A DNA stretch of 64,000 bases from Candidatus Palauibacter poriticola (GTDB lineage: Bacteria > Gemmatimonadota > Gemmatimonadetes > Palauibacterales > Palauibacteraceae). A model generated the notes under the pieces. It saw only the letters and a list, made by a program, of their open reading frames with translations. It had not been told where the DNA came from and did not search any database. Position numbers and translations under genes: made by a program. Positions 56,388-64,000 of the stretch are shown here, piece by piece. How positions within the stretch are numbered: the stretch's first letter is position 1; each line of letters opens with the position of its first letter. The DNA lies in NCBI GenBank assembly GCA_012270965.1, contig JAAXHJ010000054.1, positions 1-64,000 of the forward strand, in the 5' to 3' direction.

Positions 56388-56861
56388 TCAGCCGGCCGCC
56401 GTGGTGTTCACCGTCGTGTCGGGGACGGCCGCGGCGGCGGCCTCGTTCGGTCCGTGTACGATCTTCGAACCCTGCCACGCGGCGATACCGATCATGAACG
56501 TCGCAAACAGGCCCACCAGGAGCACGAAACGCCGCAGCCGGCGGTCGTCCCGCTCGTGCAGCGCGAAGGCGGCCAGCGCGCCGGCGGTGAAGGCGGGGAC
56601 GGCGGCCCACGTGGCCCAGAAGCGGTGGGTCTGGACGATACCCGGCCGCACGAAGGTGCGGTCCGCGACGACGTCCGCGGCGGCGAGGCCGGTCAGGTAG
56701 GCGGGAGCCACGAAGGCGCCGGCGATGACGAGAGCCAAGAGCCCCCACAGCTCGAGCGGCTCGCGATTCCGCGCCCACCCGTACAGGCCGACGGCGCTCC
56801 CGCTCGCGGCGAGGACGATGGGGAACGAGTGCGAGATGATGTGCAGGTGCTCCCAGCTCAC
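56388..56861 (-). CDS. Conserved four-helix membrane protein
   Basis: Integral membrane protein of 157 aa with four predicted helices (IISHSFPIVLAASGSAVGLY, LWGLLALVIAGAFVAPAYLT, WAAVPAFTAGALAAFALH, FVLLVGLFATFMIGIAAW). Conserved-looking His residues lie at the ends of helices (HLHIISHSF, VQTHRFWATW), as in DUF2231-like or heme-binding membrane proteins. The tail is Ala/Thr-rich. No function can be assigned. Confidence 0.6.
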   Translation of the reverse strand: MSWEHLHIISHSFPIVLAASGSAVGLYGWARNREPLELWGLLALVIAGAFVAPAYLTGLAAADVVADRTFVRPGIVQTHRFWATWAAVPAFTAGALAAFALHERDDRRLRRFVLLVGLFATFMIGIAAWQGSKIVHGPNEAAAAAVPDTTVNTTAAG

Positions 56862-56906
56862 CGCATCCCACCTCCGCTCCGTCCGTCGCCTCGAATCGTC
56901 ATCGGC

Positions 56907-56934
56907 TTGACACGCCTTCCAGCCCCATTAGAAT
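56907..56934 (+). promoter_or_regulatory. Sigma-70 promoter of tRNA-Glu
   Basis: A perfect -35 (TTGACA, 56907-56912) and a near-perfect -10 (TAGAAT, 56929-56934) are separated by 16 bases and sit just upstream of the tRNA. Confidence 0.85.
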
Positions 56935-56950
56935 ACCGCTTCCCAACTCC

Positions 56951-57023
56951 GCCCCCTTCGTCTAGTGGCCCAGGATACCTGGTTCTCAGCCAGGAGACAG
57001 GGGTTCGATTCCCCTAGGGGGTA
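56951..57023 (+). tRNA. tRNA-Glu (anticodon CTC)
   Basis: A complete cloverleaf of 73 bases can be folded. The acceptor stem is GCCCCCT with AGGGGGT. The anticodon arm is CCTGG-TTCTCAG-CCAGG, giving anticodon CTC (codon GAG). The T arm is CAGGGGTTCGATTCCCCTA. CCA is not encoded. The D arm (CGTCTAGTGGCCCAGGATA) matches bacterial glutamate tRNAs. Confidence 0.96.
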
Positions 57024-57027
57024 TGAG

Positions 57028-57063
57028 ACGCCGCGGCAGGTTCCGACGGGATCCCCGCGGCGT
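57028..57063 (+). terminator. Hairpin terminator after tRNA-Glu
   Basis: A 9-bp perfect stem (ACGCCGCGG with CCGCGGCGT, 18-base loop) directly follows the tRNA and leads into TCTTCGTGTC. It also lies beyond the end of the convergent DUF547 gene. Confidence 0.6.
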
Positions 57064-57102
57064 TCTTCGTGTCTCGACGGTCCGGGCGGACCTGGTTCGA
57101 TG

Positions 57103-57930
57103 TCACGGGACATCCGGCGCGTTCAGGCTCCAGTCGTAGTCGTGGTCGAGCGAACCGTCGAAATCCCGAAGCTGCTCCGCCAGGTCGCCCTCCGCGTACT
57201 TCCGAATGTGTTCGAGCACGCCGGCCTCGGAATCGCCGAAGTCCTCCCGATACCAGAAGTAGATGCTGGAGACGACGCCGGACGCCTCGTCGAGAAGGTC
57301 CGCGCCGCGGGGGTGGTTGACGTAGTCTCGCGCGCCCTGATCCAAGAGCCGTTCCAGATTCTCGGCGGTGTACGGCTCCGGGGCCAGATTCGGGCAGCCG
57401 ATGCTGGCGCAGTTCACGGCGTAGTGGATCCGGTTGTCCCGCCAGATGGGACGCAGAATGTCGTGCTCGATGTTGTCCAGCGTCAGCGGGTGCCCGGCCA
57501 CGCTCGCGTGGAAGTCGCGCCAGGGGCCCGTGCCGGGAATCAGACCTTCGTGGATGTCCCTGATCGACTCGACGGGGTACTCGTCCACGACGACCCGCAG
57601 CGTCACGGCGTTGTAGAGGTTGATCCAGTACGCCATCTGTACGTCTTTCGCGTACCGTCGCGGATCCAACTCCTGCAGGTAGTCGATGTAGCCGGCCAGG
57701 CGTTCCCGGTCGGCGGCGTTCGCCCGCAGCTTTCCGTAGTCGACGAGGTTGACGCCGGACGGGTCGTCGGTGATCAGGTAGGCGTCGAGCAACACCTGCC
57801 AAGCGCCGTGGTCGAGCGGGGCGGTATTGGTCGGGTCATTCTCGCCCCAAGCGACGTCGGTGGACGGCCCGCCGCACGAAACCCCGCCGAGCGCGAGGAG
57901 ACCGAGCAAGCCCCACGGAATCCCTTTCAG
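57103..57930 (-). CDS. DUF547 domain lipoprotein
   Basis: Exported protein of about 275 aa. The N-terminus is a lipoprotein-type signal (WGLLGLLALGGVSC). The DUF547 domain follows: VNLVDYGKLRANAADRERLA, YIDYLQELDP, MAYWINLYNAVTLRVVVDEY, IHYAVNCASIGCPNLAPEPY and SSIYFWYREDFG. The conserved Cys-His pattern suggests a papain-like or other thiol fold, but the family function is unknown. No ATG, GTG or TTG lies at the expected place. CTG 57930 overlaps the stop of the glycosyltransferase (CTGA) and has GGAGG upstream, so it is the best start. Confidence 0.78.
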   Translation of the reverse strand: MKGIPWGLLGLLALGGVSCGGPSTDVAWGENDPTNTAPLDHGAWQVLLDAYLITDDPSGVNLVDYGKLRANAADRERLAGYIDYLQELDPRRYAKDVQMAYWINLYNAVTLRVVVDEYPVESIRDIHEGLIPGTGPWRDFHASVAGHPLTLDNIEHDILRPIWRDNRIHYAVNCASIGCPNLAPEPYTAENLERLLDQGARDYVNHPRGADLLDEASGVVSSIYFWYREDFGDSEAGVLEHIRKYAEGDLAEQLRDFDGSLDHDYDWSLNAPDVP

Positions 57931-58670
57931 TTCCCTGCCTCCTGCGACCGGGTGGAGCGCGCGGCGCGTGCCTGCCGCCAGCGGAGCCGGACGATCATCG
58001 AGAGGATGCCGGCGCCGGCGCCGGCGACGCCCCGGACCGTGCCCCCCACCTTCGACCGGCCGAAACGGCGCCGCAAGGTGTCCACCGGCACCTCGACGAC
58101 GCTCAGACCGTGCTGGATGGCCTTGATCTGCATCTCCACGGTCCAGCCGTACGCGCGATCCCGCATGTCGAGACGGCGCAGCACCTCGGCCCGTATGGCG
58201 CGGTAGGGACCGAGGTCGGTCACCGCCGTCCCCCACAGCAGACGTATGAGCAGGGCGGCCACCCGGTTGCCCGCGATCTGCGGAGCCGACAGGGAGCCCG
58301 GCTCCCTCCGGCCCAGCGCGCGCGATCCGATGGCGAGGTCGGCCCCGCCGGCGATGGCTTCGAGCAGCCCGAGGCCCTGCGCCGCCTCGAACGACCTGTC
58401 GCCGTCCGTGAACAGCACGATGTCGACATCGCGCAGTTGAGCGAGCGCCGTCAGGCACGCGAGTCCGTAGCCCGGCGTGTCCTGCCGGACGGTCCGCGCC
58501 CCCGCCTTTCGCGCGCGGGCTGCCGTCGCGTCCGTCGATCCGTTGTCGCAGACGACGAAATCGTCGACCACCCGCCGGCCCCGATCATCGCGCAGCGCAA
58601 GCAGGTCGGCGACCACGCCGCCGATATTCCGCTCCTCGTCCCTCGCCGGCACGACGACGCCCACCGTCAT
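57927..58670 (-). CDS. Family 2 glycosyltransferase
   Basis: GT-A fold glycosyltransferase of 247 aa without transmembrane segments. It has VGVVVPARDEERNIGGVVAD, VVCDNGSTDATAARARKAGA, the metal-binding DGD in VLFTDGDRSFEAAQGL, and IGSRALGRREPGSLSAPQIA, followed by YRAIRAEVLRRLDMRDRAYG and PVDTLRRRFGRSKVGGTVRG. This layout fits dolichol-phosphate-mannose-synthase-like or related polyprenyl glycosyltransferases. Donor and acceptor are unknown. It is coupled to the downstream DUF547 gene. Confidence 0.85.
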   Translation of the reverse strand: MTVGVVVPARDEERNIGGVVADLLALRDDRGRRVVDDFVVCDNGSTDATAARARKAGARTVRQDTPGYGLACLTALAQLRDVDIVLFTDGDRSFEAAQGLGLLEAIAGGADLAIGSRALGRREPGSLSAPQIAGNRVAALLIRLLWGTAVTDLGPYRAIRAEVLRRLDMRDRAYGWTVEMQIKAIQHGLSVVEVPVDTLRRRFGRSKVGGTVRGVAGAGAGILSMIVRLRWRQARAARSTRSQEAGN

Positions 58671-58699
58671 TCCCGCGTACACGCCGCCCGGCCCTCCGC

Positions 58700-59764
58700 T
58701 CAGAAGTCGACCTGGGCGAGGAACTGAAACTGGCCATCGGACAGCGTCGGCGCGTGGGGCGAGTCGTCGAGGGCGCTGGCGTACTGCAGCCCGAACCGCG
58801 CGTAGCCGTCGGGATACAGGTTCAGTCCGAACACCATGAACTTCCGGTCGGCGCCCAGAGCCGGCCGGAATCCATCGTACCGCACGACACCCTCGAGCAG
58901 CCCCCAGGGCCGATAGCCGAACTGCGCGTAGCCGCCGTACGCCTCCGTCTCGGCGGGCCCGCTCCCGCTGAGCGGCGCATCGAGATCGAAGTCCGCCCGC
59001 AGGTATTCGCCGGTCAGCGTCAGGCTGTGGTAGGAGATCTGAACGTCCGCACCCCAGTACAGGCGGCTGCCCGCAAAACCGGACGTGATTCCGGGCGCCG
59101 CCGATCGGTCTCCGGTGATGATCCCCTTTCCGAGCGGCGCGGAGGTGTCCTCCGAATAACCTAGGGAAGCTCCCGCCTGTACGACGAGTTCGTCGTAGAA
59201 CGCGATCGTGCCGATCGAGTTGTACTGCACGCGGCCAGCGAACATGTAGTTGTCGCCGTCGTTCGTGACGGACCGGCCGTTGCCGTTGTAGAGGCCGGCC
59301 CCGTAGGTGAACCGGCCATCGAGCGCCTGCCCGCCCGCCTGCACGCCGATCTGCCGGTCCGGCCTGAGGGCGGTCGCGGCCTGCGAGCGTTCGACGAACG
59401 TGATGTCGCTCCGCGACACCGTGGCTTCGTAGCCGAAGTAGGGCTTGAACATGCCGATGCTGAGTTCGAATTCCGGGATCACCGGCATCGTGACCACCGC
59501 GTCGTGGATCCGGTACGCGTCCCGCGTCGCATCGTAGCGGACAACGAACTTGTAGTCGAAGACGAGCCCGACGGCGCCCTCCACCTTGAGGCGGGATTCG
59601 AAGAGCCGGAATCCCTGCCCGCCGAGGGTGGAATCCGCATGCGCCCGGGCTCCGGCCCGCAGCAGCCCCCCGACCTCGACCGGGGAGGCCTCCTGCGCCG
59701 CCATGCCCGCCGGAATGGCCAGGCCAAGCGCGACAAACGTTCGCGCGCACATTCTCGCGATCAT
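58700..59764 (-). CDS. Porin, phosphate-selective OprO/OprP-like
   Basis: Outer membrane beta-barrel of 354 aa. The signal peptide (TFVALGLAIPAGMAAQ) precedes barrel strands typical of the OprO/OprP group: FRLFESRLKVEGAVGLVFDY, VIPEFELSIGMFKPYFGYEA, GVQAGGQALDGRFTYGAGLY and a C-terminal GQFQFLAQVDF ending in Phe. Phosphate selectivity is only suggested by family. A PhoB/PhoR-type system about 3 kb away makes a phosphate-starvation role plausible. It is followed on the same strand by the glycosyltransferase after 30 bases. Confidence 0.75.
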   Translation of the reverse strand: MIARMCARTFVALGLAIPAGMAAQEASPVEVGGLLRAGARAHADSTLGGQGFRLFESRLKVEGAVGLVFDYKFVVRYDATRDAYRIHDAVVTMPVIPEFELSIGMFKPYFGYEATVSRSDITFVERSQAATALRPDRQIGVQAGGQALDGRFTYGAGLYNGNGRSVTNDGDNYMFAGRVQYNSIGTIAFYDELVVQAGASLGYSEDTSAPLGKGIITGDRSAAPGITSGFAGSRLYWGADVQISYHSLTLTGEYLRADFDLDAPLSGSGPAETEAYGGYAQFGYRPWGLLEGVVRYDGFRPALGADRKFMVFGLNLYPDGYARFGLQYASALDDSPHAPTLSDGQFQFLAQVDF

Positions 59765-59777
59765 GTATCAATCCTCA

Positions 59778-60497
59778 TCATGTCTCGGGTTCATCGGGTT
59801 CGTCGACATCGAAGTTCGCGTGGAGGTGGCGCCAACCTCCCAGGCCGATCGCGGCGTTGATCCAGAAGTGCCCGACGATGGACGGGAACAGACTGTCCGT
59901 CCAGATGACGGTCACCGCCAGCACGACGCCGAGCGCCGTCGCCCGGACCACGCCGACCAGCTTCTGGTATCCGTGAGCAAGTCCGAAGGACACGGAGACC
60001 AGCGCCACGCCGAGCGAGGGGTTGCCGGTCCATGCCGACACGGCCCACAGGCCGAATCCGCGATAGGCATACTCCTCGCAGACCGCCGCGATCCCGGAGA
60101 GCGCGAGAAACGCACGCTTTTCCGAGGCGTTTCGCGGCATCAGCAGCAGCACGGCCGCAGTCTCCCGGAGCCCGGCGATCCGCGCGGCGGTGGTGATCAG
60201 CCAGGCTGCCAAGAGCCCGACGGCGGCCACGCCCAGGCCCCGGAGCAGCGCGGGCCCGGGCGCGTCGACCCTCCAGCCGAGCGCGGCCGCGGGGACGTTC
60301 TGCCACGCCGCGACGCCGAGCGTCACCAAGCCGAGCACGACGAGCGATGCTCCTACCGACACGTACAGCAGACGGCGGTGTTTCGCCGCTGCGGCGAGAT
60401 CGGCCCCGCGGCGGGCATCGAGGGCGGCGAGAAGGGGCATGCCGATCAGGAGCAGCAGGGCGTACGCCGCCACGATCGGGGTCGGAGTCTCCGGCAT
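59778..60497 (-). CDS. CPBP family intramembrane metalloprotease
   Basis: Integral membrane protein of 239 aa with about eight helices. The catalytic motif is CEEYAYRGFGLWAVSAW (Glu-Glu with Arg two residues on), followed by a His in VSFGLAHGYQ and a last motif GHFWINAAIG. These are the family hallmarks of Abi/CPBP (Rce1-like) proteases. The start is ATG 60497. It is divergent from the NAD-synthesis genes across 157 bases, and 13 bases separate it from the porin gene on the same strand. Confidence 0.85.
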   Translation of the reverse strand: MPETPTPIVAAYALLLLIGMPLLAALDARRGADLAAAAKHRRLLYVSVGASLVVLGLVTLGVAAWQNVPAAALGWRVDAPGPALLRGLGVAAVGLLAAWLITTAARIAGLRETAAVLLLMPRNASEKRAFLALSGIAAVCEEYAYRGFGLWAVSAWTGNPSLGVALVSVSFGLAHGYQKLVGVVRATALGVVLAVTVIWTDSLFPSIVGHFWINAAIGLGGWRHLHANFDVDEPDEPET

Positions 60498-60654
60498 CGC
60501 GGAGGGATAACGCGGCGCAGGTGCCGCGTGCAACACGCGCACCGGACCACGGTGGCCGGGCCCGTTGACAGCGGCGCGCGGTTCGGGGACGTTCACCCGA
60601 CCGCCAGCCTCCGGACCGACGGCATTTCACTCGAACGACGACTGCGGAACGCGT

Positions 60655-61548
60655 ATGCCGCTCGATATCGTGATCGCCCAGTTCCGGCCCTCGAAGGGCG
60701 ACCTCGACGCGACACTGGACGGCTGCGCGGGGATCATCCGGCGCGCGGCCGGGGCGGAACCGCGGCCGCGCCTGGTCGTGTTCCCGGAGACCGCGCTCAC
60801 TGGCTATTTCCTCGAGGGCGGAGTTCGCGAACAGGCCATCGCGGCCCCGGAACTGTTCGAGGCCTTGACCGAGCGAGCCGGCGTAGACGCGGACGGCCTC
60901 GACGTTGCGATCGGCTTCTACGAGCGGGACGCGGCGGGCCTCTACAACTCCGCCCTCTACGCAACGCTGGGGTCCGGCGGCGGGATCCTTCACGTCCACC
61001 GGAAAGTATTCCTAGCCACCTACGGCGTCTTCCAGGAAGAGCGGTTCGTCGAGGCGGGGGCCGGAATCCGGGCGTTCGACGGGCCGCCCGGGCGGATCGC
61101 GCTGTTGATCTGCGAAGACGGCTTCCACTCGGTCTCGGGAACGCTCGCCGCGCTCGACGGCGCGTCGATCATCCTCATCCTCAGCGCCTCGCCGGCGCGA
61201 GGGGCCGCCCCCGGGGCCGGAGTGCCCGGCAACCTCGTGCGCTGGGATGCGCTGGGGAGCGCGATGGCCGCCGAGCACGGTGTGTTCGTCATCGTGTCCC
61301 AGTTGGTCGGGTTCGAAGGGGGCAAGGGGTTCGCCGGAGGATCCGCGGCCTACGATCCACGCGGGCGCCGACTTCTGGCCGGGCCGCTGTGGGAGGAAGC
61401 GCTGCTGCCCGTGCGGATGGACCTCGACGAGGCGGCGCGCGCCCGCACCGAGGAACCGCTCTTCTCGGACCTCGAACGGTCCTGGACCCGTCTCCTCGTG
61501 AACAGCCCGGGATCCGGCATCCTCCGGCCGGCTCCCGACGGCGCATGA
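60655..61548 (+). CDS. Carbon-nitrogen hydrolase (glutaminase-like partner of NAD synthase)
   Basis: Nitrilase-superfamily amidase of 297 aa. The catalytic triad is visible: Glu in LVVFPETALTGYFLEGG, Lys in HVHRKVFLATYGVFQEERFV and Cys in IALLICEDGFHSVSGTL. The YGVFQEERF segment closely resembles the N-terminal glutaminase domain of fused glutamine-dependent NAD synthetases. Its stop overlaps nadE (ATGA). The two genes together look like a split form of that enzyme, with this subunit releasing ammonia from glutamine. ATG 60655 is the start. Confidence 0.85.
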   Translation: MPLDIVIAQFRPSKGDLDATLDGCAGIIRRAAGAEPRPRLVVFPETALTGYFLEGGVREQAIAAPELFEALTERAGVDADGLDVAIGFYERDAAGLYNSALYATLGSGGGILHVHRKVFLATYGVFQEERFVEAGAGIRAFDGPPGRIALLICEDGFHSVSGTLAALDGASIILILSASPARGAAPGAGVPGNLVRWDALGSAMAAEHGVFVIVSQLVGFEGGKGFAGGSAAYDPRGRRLLAGPLWEEALLPVRMDLDEAARARTEEPLFSDLERSWTRLLVNSPGSGILRPAPDGA

Positions 61549-62423
61549 CCGGCGTCTGGCCGCCGCCGGGCATCGCCGAGGCTTGCGCTCCGCATCCTGC
61601 GGACCCGGGCCCGCTCGACATCGACACCCACCTCGTGGGGAGCTGGCTCGTTCGGTTCCTGCGCGAGGAGATCGAGCGTCGGCGCGGTTTCCGGCGGGTC
61701 GTGGTCGGGTTGTCGGGAGGGGTGGATTCCGCCCTCACCGCTGCGCTGTGCGCGAGAGCGCTCGGCCCGGAAGCGGTGCTCGCCCTCCTGCTGCCCTACC
61801 GGACTTCGAGCCCCCGGAGCCGCGAGCACGCCCTGCTCGTGGCGAAGACGTTCGAGATCCCGACCCGCACCATCGACATTACGAGCGCCGTGGACGGCTA
61901 CCTCGACGAGTTCGAGCCCGGCGCGGGGGGACACCGGAGAGGCAATGTGGCCGCGCGCCAGCGCATGATCGTCCTCTTCGACCAAGCCTTCAAGCTCTCC
62001 GCGCTCCCCGTCGGTACGGGCAACAAGTCGGAGCGCCTCCTCGGCTACTATACCTGGCACGCGGACGACTCTCCGCCGGTGAACCCGCTCGGCGATCTGT
62101 TCAAGAGCCAGGTATGGGCGCTCGCGCGGGCCGTCGGGGTGCCCGCCGAGGTCGTCGACAAGCCGGCGACGGCCGATCTGATTCAGGGACAGACGGACGA
62201 GGACGACTTGGGCGTCACCTACCCCGAAGCCGATCTCATCCTCCACCACCTCATCTCCGGACGAGAGCCGGACGACTTGGCCGAGGCGGGGTTCGGGAGG
62301 AGGAAGGTCGAACTCGTTGCGGGACGATTGGAGAGCACGCACTGGAAGCGCCACCTGCCGACCGTCGCGATGCTCTCGCCGACCGCGATCGGAGAGTGGT
62401 ACCTAAGACCCGTCGACTACTGA
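61545..62423 (+). CDS. nadE: NAD(+) synthase
   Basis: N-type ATP pyrophosphatase of 292 aa that amidates nicotinate adenine dinucleotide. It has the PP-loop VVVGLSGGVDSALTAALCAR, GNVAARQRMIVLFDQAFKLS, GTGNKSERLLGYYTWHADDS, NPLGDLFKSQVWALARAVG and KPATADLIQGQTDEDDLGV. The size is that of stand-alone synthases, and the glutaminase function is in the overlapping upstream gene. After its stop there is a 370-base gap before the regulator. Confidence 0.95.
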   Translation: MTGVWPPPGIAEACAPHPADPGPLDIDTHLVGSWLVRFLREEIERRRGFRRVVVGLSGGVDSALTAALCARALGPEAVLALLLPYRTSSPRSREHALLVAKTFEIPTRTIDITSAVDGYLDEFEPGAGGHRRGNVAARQRMIVLFDQAFKLSALPVGTGNKSERLLGYYTWHADDSPPVNPLGDLFKSQVWALARAVGVPAEVVDKPATADLIQGQTDEDDLGVTYPEADLILHHLISGREPDDLAEAGFGRRKVELVAGRLESTHWKRHLPTVAMLSPTAIGEWYLRPVDY

Positions 62424-62517
62424 ACGCTCACGGCTCCGGCCCCCCAGCGCGAAGCACCTCGAGCGGCAACTTGGCGGATCGATGGCGGGCGCCGGGGCTT
62501 GGAGCTGCGATCGCGAC

Positions 62518-62680
62518 CTACGGTTCGTAGTAGCGGAATATCTTGAGTTCGCCGTTCCGGTCGAGGACGTCCTTGAAGATTTACTGCTGCGGAATCAGTT
62601 CCCGATCGCGCTTGAGGGTCACCCGGCAGTCGGTGTGCACGACGAAGCTCTCAAACGCCGCCGCGGCGGTTACGGTATGG
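62518..62680 (-). pseudogene. Small protein remnant with in-frame TAA
   Basis: On the minus strand the sequence reads FESFVVHTDCRVTLKRDREL, then IPQQ, an in-frame TAA, IFKDVLDRNGELKIFRYYEP and a stop. Both halves look like real protein in one frame, so a single nonsense change seems to have interrupted a small gene. No start codon in good context is visible upstream. The plus strand of the same region gives a longer open frame that looks like an antisense shadow. Confidence 0.35.
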
Positions 62681-62695
62681 TTACAAATGCGTTAC
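62669..62695 (+). promoter_or_regulatory. Three direct GTTAC repeats at 11-bp spacing (Pho-box-like)
   Basis: GTTAC begins at 62669, 62680 and 62691, exactly one helical turn apart, about 100 bases upstream of the PhoB-like gene. OmpR/PhoB regulators bind tandem direct repeats of this period, so autoregulation is likely. Confidence 0.65.
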
Positions 62696-62792
62696 GATAC
62701 CGCCCGCAGGCGCGACCCAAGATTCACCCGGATCGGCTTCCGAAGCACGGACGAATCTGCGGATTTCCGCGGATTGCGGGAGCCTGCAGCGC

Positions 62793-63497
62793 ATGGTGAC
62801 GATGGCGAACGCACAGATCCTCGTGGTGGACGACGAGCCGGACATCCTCAGCGTGCTCGTGTATCACCTGAGCCGCGAAGGATACCGGGTGACCACGGCC
62901 GTGAACGGTCAGGGGGCGTTGACGACGGCGGACGCCGATCGCCCGGATCTCATCATCCTCGATCTCATGCTGCCGGGCATGGACGGATACGAAGTGCTGC
63001 AGCGCCTGAGACGAGCCGAGCGCACGAACTCGATCCCCGTCATCCTGCTCACTGCCAGACGAGAGGAGGAGGAGAGGGTCAAGGGATTCGAGGTCGGGGC
63101 GGACGATTACATTACGAAACCGTTCAGCGCGCGCGAACTCACGCTCCGCGTGGAGGCGCTTCTGCGGCGCGCGAAGGCGGAACCGGTTTCCGCCTCGCGG
63201 CGGATCTCCGTGGGTCCCGTGGAACTCGACCGCGAGGGGCACCGGGTTTTCTCAGAGGGTTCCGAGGTCGACCTGACTCCGCTGGAGTACCGATTGCTCG
63301 AAGTGCTGCTGGAGCGGCGGGGGCGGGTGCAGAGTCGCCGCCAGTTGCTTCAGGCCGTCTGGGATACGAACGCGTCGATCGAGACGCGTACGGTCGACAT
63401 GCACGTCGCCCGCCTGCGGACGAAGCTCGGGGGTGCCGCCCCCCTGATCGAAACGGTTCGAGGGATCGGCTACCGGTTCCGGGCTCTCGACAAGTAG
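62793..63497 (+). CDS. phoB: PhoB/OmpR-family response regulator
   Basis: Response regulator of 234 aa. The receiver domain (about 5-125) has the acidic pocket ILVVDDEPDILSVL, the phosphoacceptor Asp in LIILDLMLPGMDGYE, the Thr in ILLTARREE and the Lys in DDYITKPFSA. The C-terminal winged helix (about 140-230) has VDLTPLEYRLLEVLLERRGR, RRQLLQAVWDTNASIETRTV and DMHVARLRTKLG with the final RGIGYRF. The pattern is that of PhoB-type proteins. ATG 62793 and ATG 62802 are both possible starts. The kinase gene follows after 70 bases. Confidence 0.92.
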   Translation: MVTMANAQILVVDDEPDILSVLVYHLSREGYRVTTAVNGQGALTTADADRPDLIILDLMLPGMDGYEVLQRLRRAERTNSIPVILLTARREEEERVKGFEVGADDYITKPFSARELTLRVEALLRRAKAEPVSASRRISVGPVELDREGHRVFSEGSEVDLTPLEYRLLEVLLERRGRVQSRRQLLQAVWDTNASIETRTVDMHVARLRTKLGGAAPLIETVRGIGYRFRALDK

Positions 63498-63567
63498 CTC
63501 GGACGGCGGGTCCCGCTCCCGGCGGAGGGGCGGCGGCGGATGAACTCGGGCGATCGGTGGACGCAAG

Positions 63568-64000
63568 GTGAGACTCGCAAACCGCTTCTTCTTCGCCGCG
63601 ACGGCGGTTCTGCTGGTCGCGCATGTCGCCGCCTGGTTTCTGTTCCGGCTCGACGCGAGGGGCGTGGCGGTCGAATCGGCCGTTCTCGGCGGCTTTCTGA
63701 TTCTGCTGTGGCCGGCCACCCGGTTGGCGGCCCGACGGATCGAGGCCGAAGTCGAGCAGGCGCGGGAAACGGTAACCCGTATCGCTTCCGGCGATCTCGG
63801 TTTTTCCAGCGGCCCGGCCGGTGCGGGCCCGATCGGTTCCCTGAACCGGGCGATCGGCCGCATGGCCGGCCAGGTGCGCGACCGCGTGGCCCACTCCGAA
63901 CGGGAGTCCAGCGATCTCCGGACCCTGTTGGACGGGCTGGAGGACGGGCTCGCCTTCATCGATCGGGACGGGCTGGTGAGCCTCTGCAACCCCGCGTTCG
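63568..64000 (+). CDS. phoR: Sensor histidine kinase, PhoR-like (3' end outside window)
   Basis: The N-terminal 144 residues of a membrane sensor kinase are present. GTG 63568 starts a protein with two hydrophobic segments (FFFAATAVLLVAHVAAWFLF and AVLGGFLILLWPATRLAA) and almost no periplasmic loop, as in PhoR. A HAMP-like helix (VTRIASGDLGF) follows, then the start of a PAS domain (LRTLLDGLEDGLAFIDRDG). The frame remains open at the window edge, so the catalytic domains are not visible. Pairing with the upstream regulator is inferred from adjacency. Confidence 0.8.
   Translation, partial: MRLANRFFFAATAVLLVAHVAAWFLFRLDARGVAVESAVLGGFLILLWPATRLAARRIEAEVEQARETVTRIASGDLGFSSGPAGAGPIGSLNRAIGRMAGQVRDRVAHSERESSDLRTLLDGLEDGLAFIDRDGLVSLCNPAF

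Overview
The window is one stretch of a very GC-rich bacterial chromosome with densely packed genes. Many neighbouring genes share overlapping stop and start codons (ATGA, GTGA, GTGGCTGA). An outer membrane is implied by a Tsx-like channel, a TonB-dependent receptor, a phosphate-type porin and a large DUF5916 barrel protein. Secretion by lipobox and twin-arginine signals is common. GTG, TTG and probably CTG starts are frequent. The style resembles Gemmatimonadota, but no ribosomal RNA or marker gene here proves this, so the taxon is an inference.

Layout. Positions 1-3079: a frameshifted tyrosine recombinase abuts a tsx-like gene, followed by decayed Fic-like sequence. 3080-9482: an AddA/AddB-type helicase-nuclease pair. 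9600-10123: a MazF toxin with a decayed antitoxin. 10202-17515: a sodium:neurotransmitter symporter, two exported phosphoesterases (one apparently circularly permuted), and a dimethylformamidase-like lipoprotein. 17588-18285: a VapBC pair. 18616-25606: two overlapping aldehyde dehydrogenases, a TonB-dependent receptor and a Tat-exported HD-like protein. 25791-29030: a cold-shock protein, DUF6065, a lipoprotein and DUF1015.

29098-39512 is the most interesting block. It looks like a complete tryptophan-to-anthranilate-to-CoA-thioester degradation island. A benzoate/anthranilate-CoA ligase is transcribed away from an eight-gene operon: creatininase-family amidohydrolase, SDR, RidA, enoyl-CoA hydratase, acyl-CoA dehydrogenase, a fused flavin monooxygenase/old-yellow-enzyme (2-aminobenzoyl-CoA monooxygenase/reductase architecture), tryptophan 2,3-dioxygenase and kynureninase. 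No classical kynurenine formamidase is present, so the creatininase-family protein is a candidate for that step. RidA is a candidate for an enamine/imine hydrolysis step.

39526-43842: MobA, ArsC, DUF5916 and a divergent HTH regulator. 43986-48979: a fused branched-chain E1, DUF4031, an Fpg/Nei glycosylase, a secreted protein of unknown function and a 7Fe ferredoxin. 49203-55910: a pyruvate dehydrogenase locus with its own lipoylation genes (lipA-pdhA-pdhB-pdhC-lpd-lipB). 55961-56083: a long structured inverted repeat. 56199-60497: small membrane proteins, tRNA-Glu(CTC), a DUF547 lipoprotein, a GT2 glycosyltransferase, a porin and a CPBP protease. 60655-62423: a split glutamine-dependent NAD synthetase (nitrilase plus NadE). 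62669-64000: a PhoB/PhoR-like two-component system preceded by three 11-bp spaced repeats, with the kinase running off the window end.

Recurring oddities are in-frame GC-rich minisatellites in at least four proteins (AddB, MmsA, RidA, the monooxygenase/reductase linker), several decaying gene remnants, and short dispersed repeats between genes. No rRNA, CRISPR array or intact transposon was seen.
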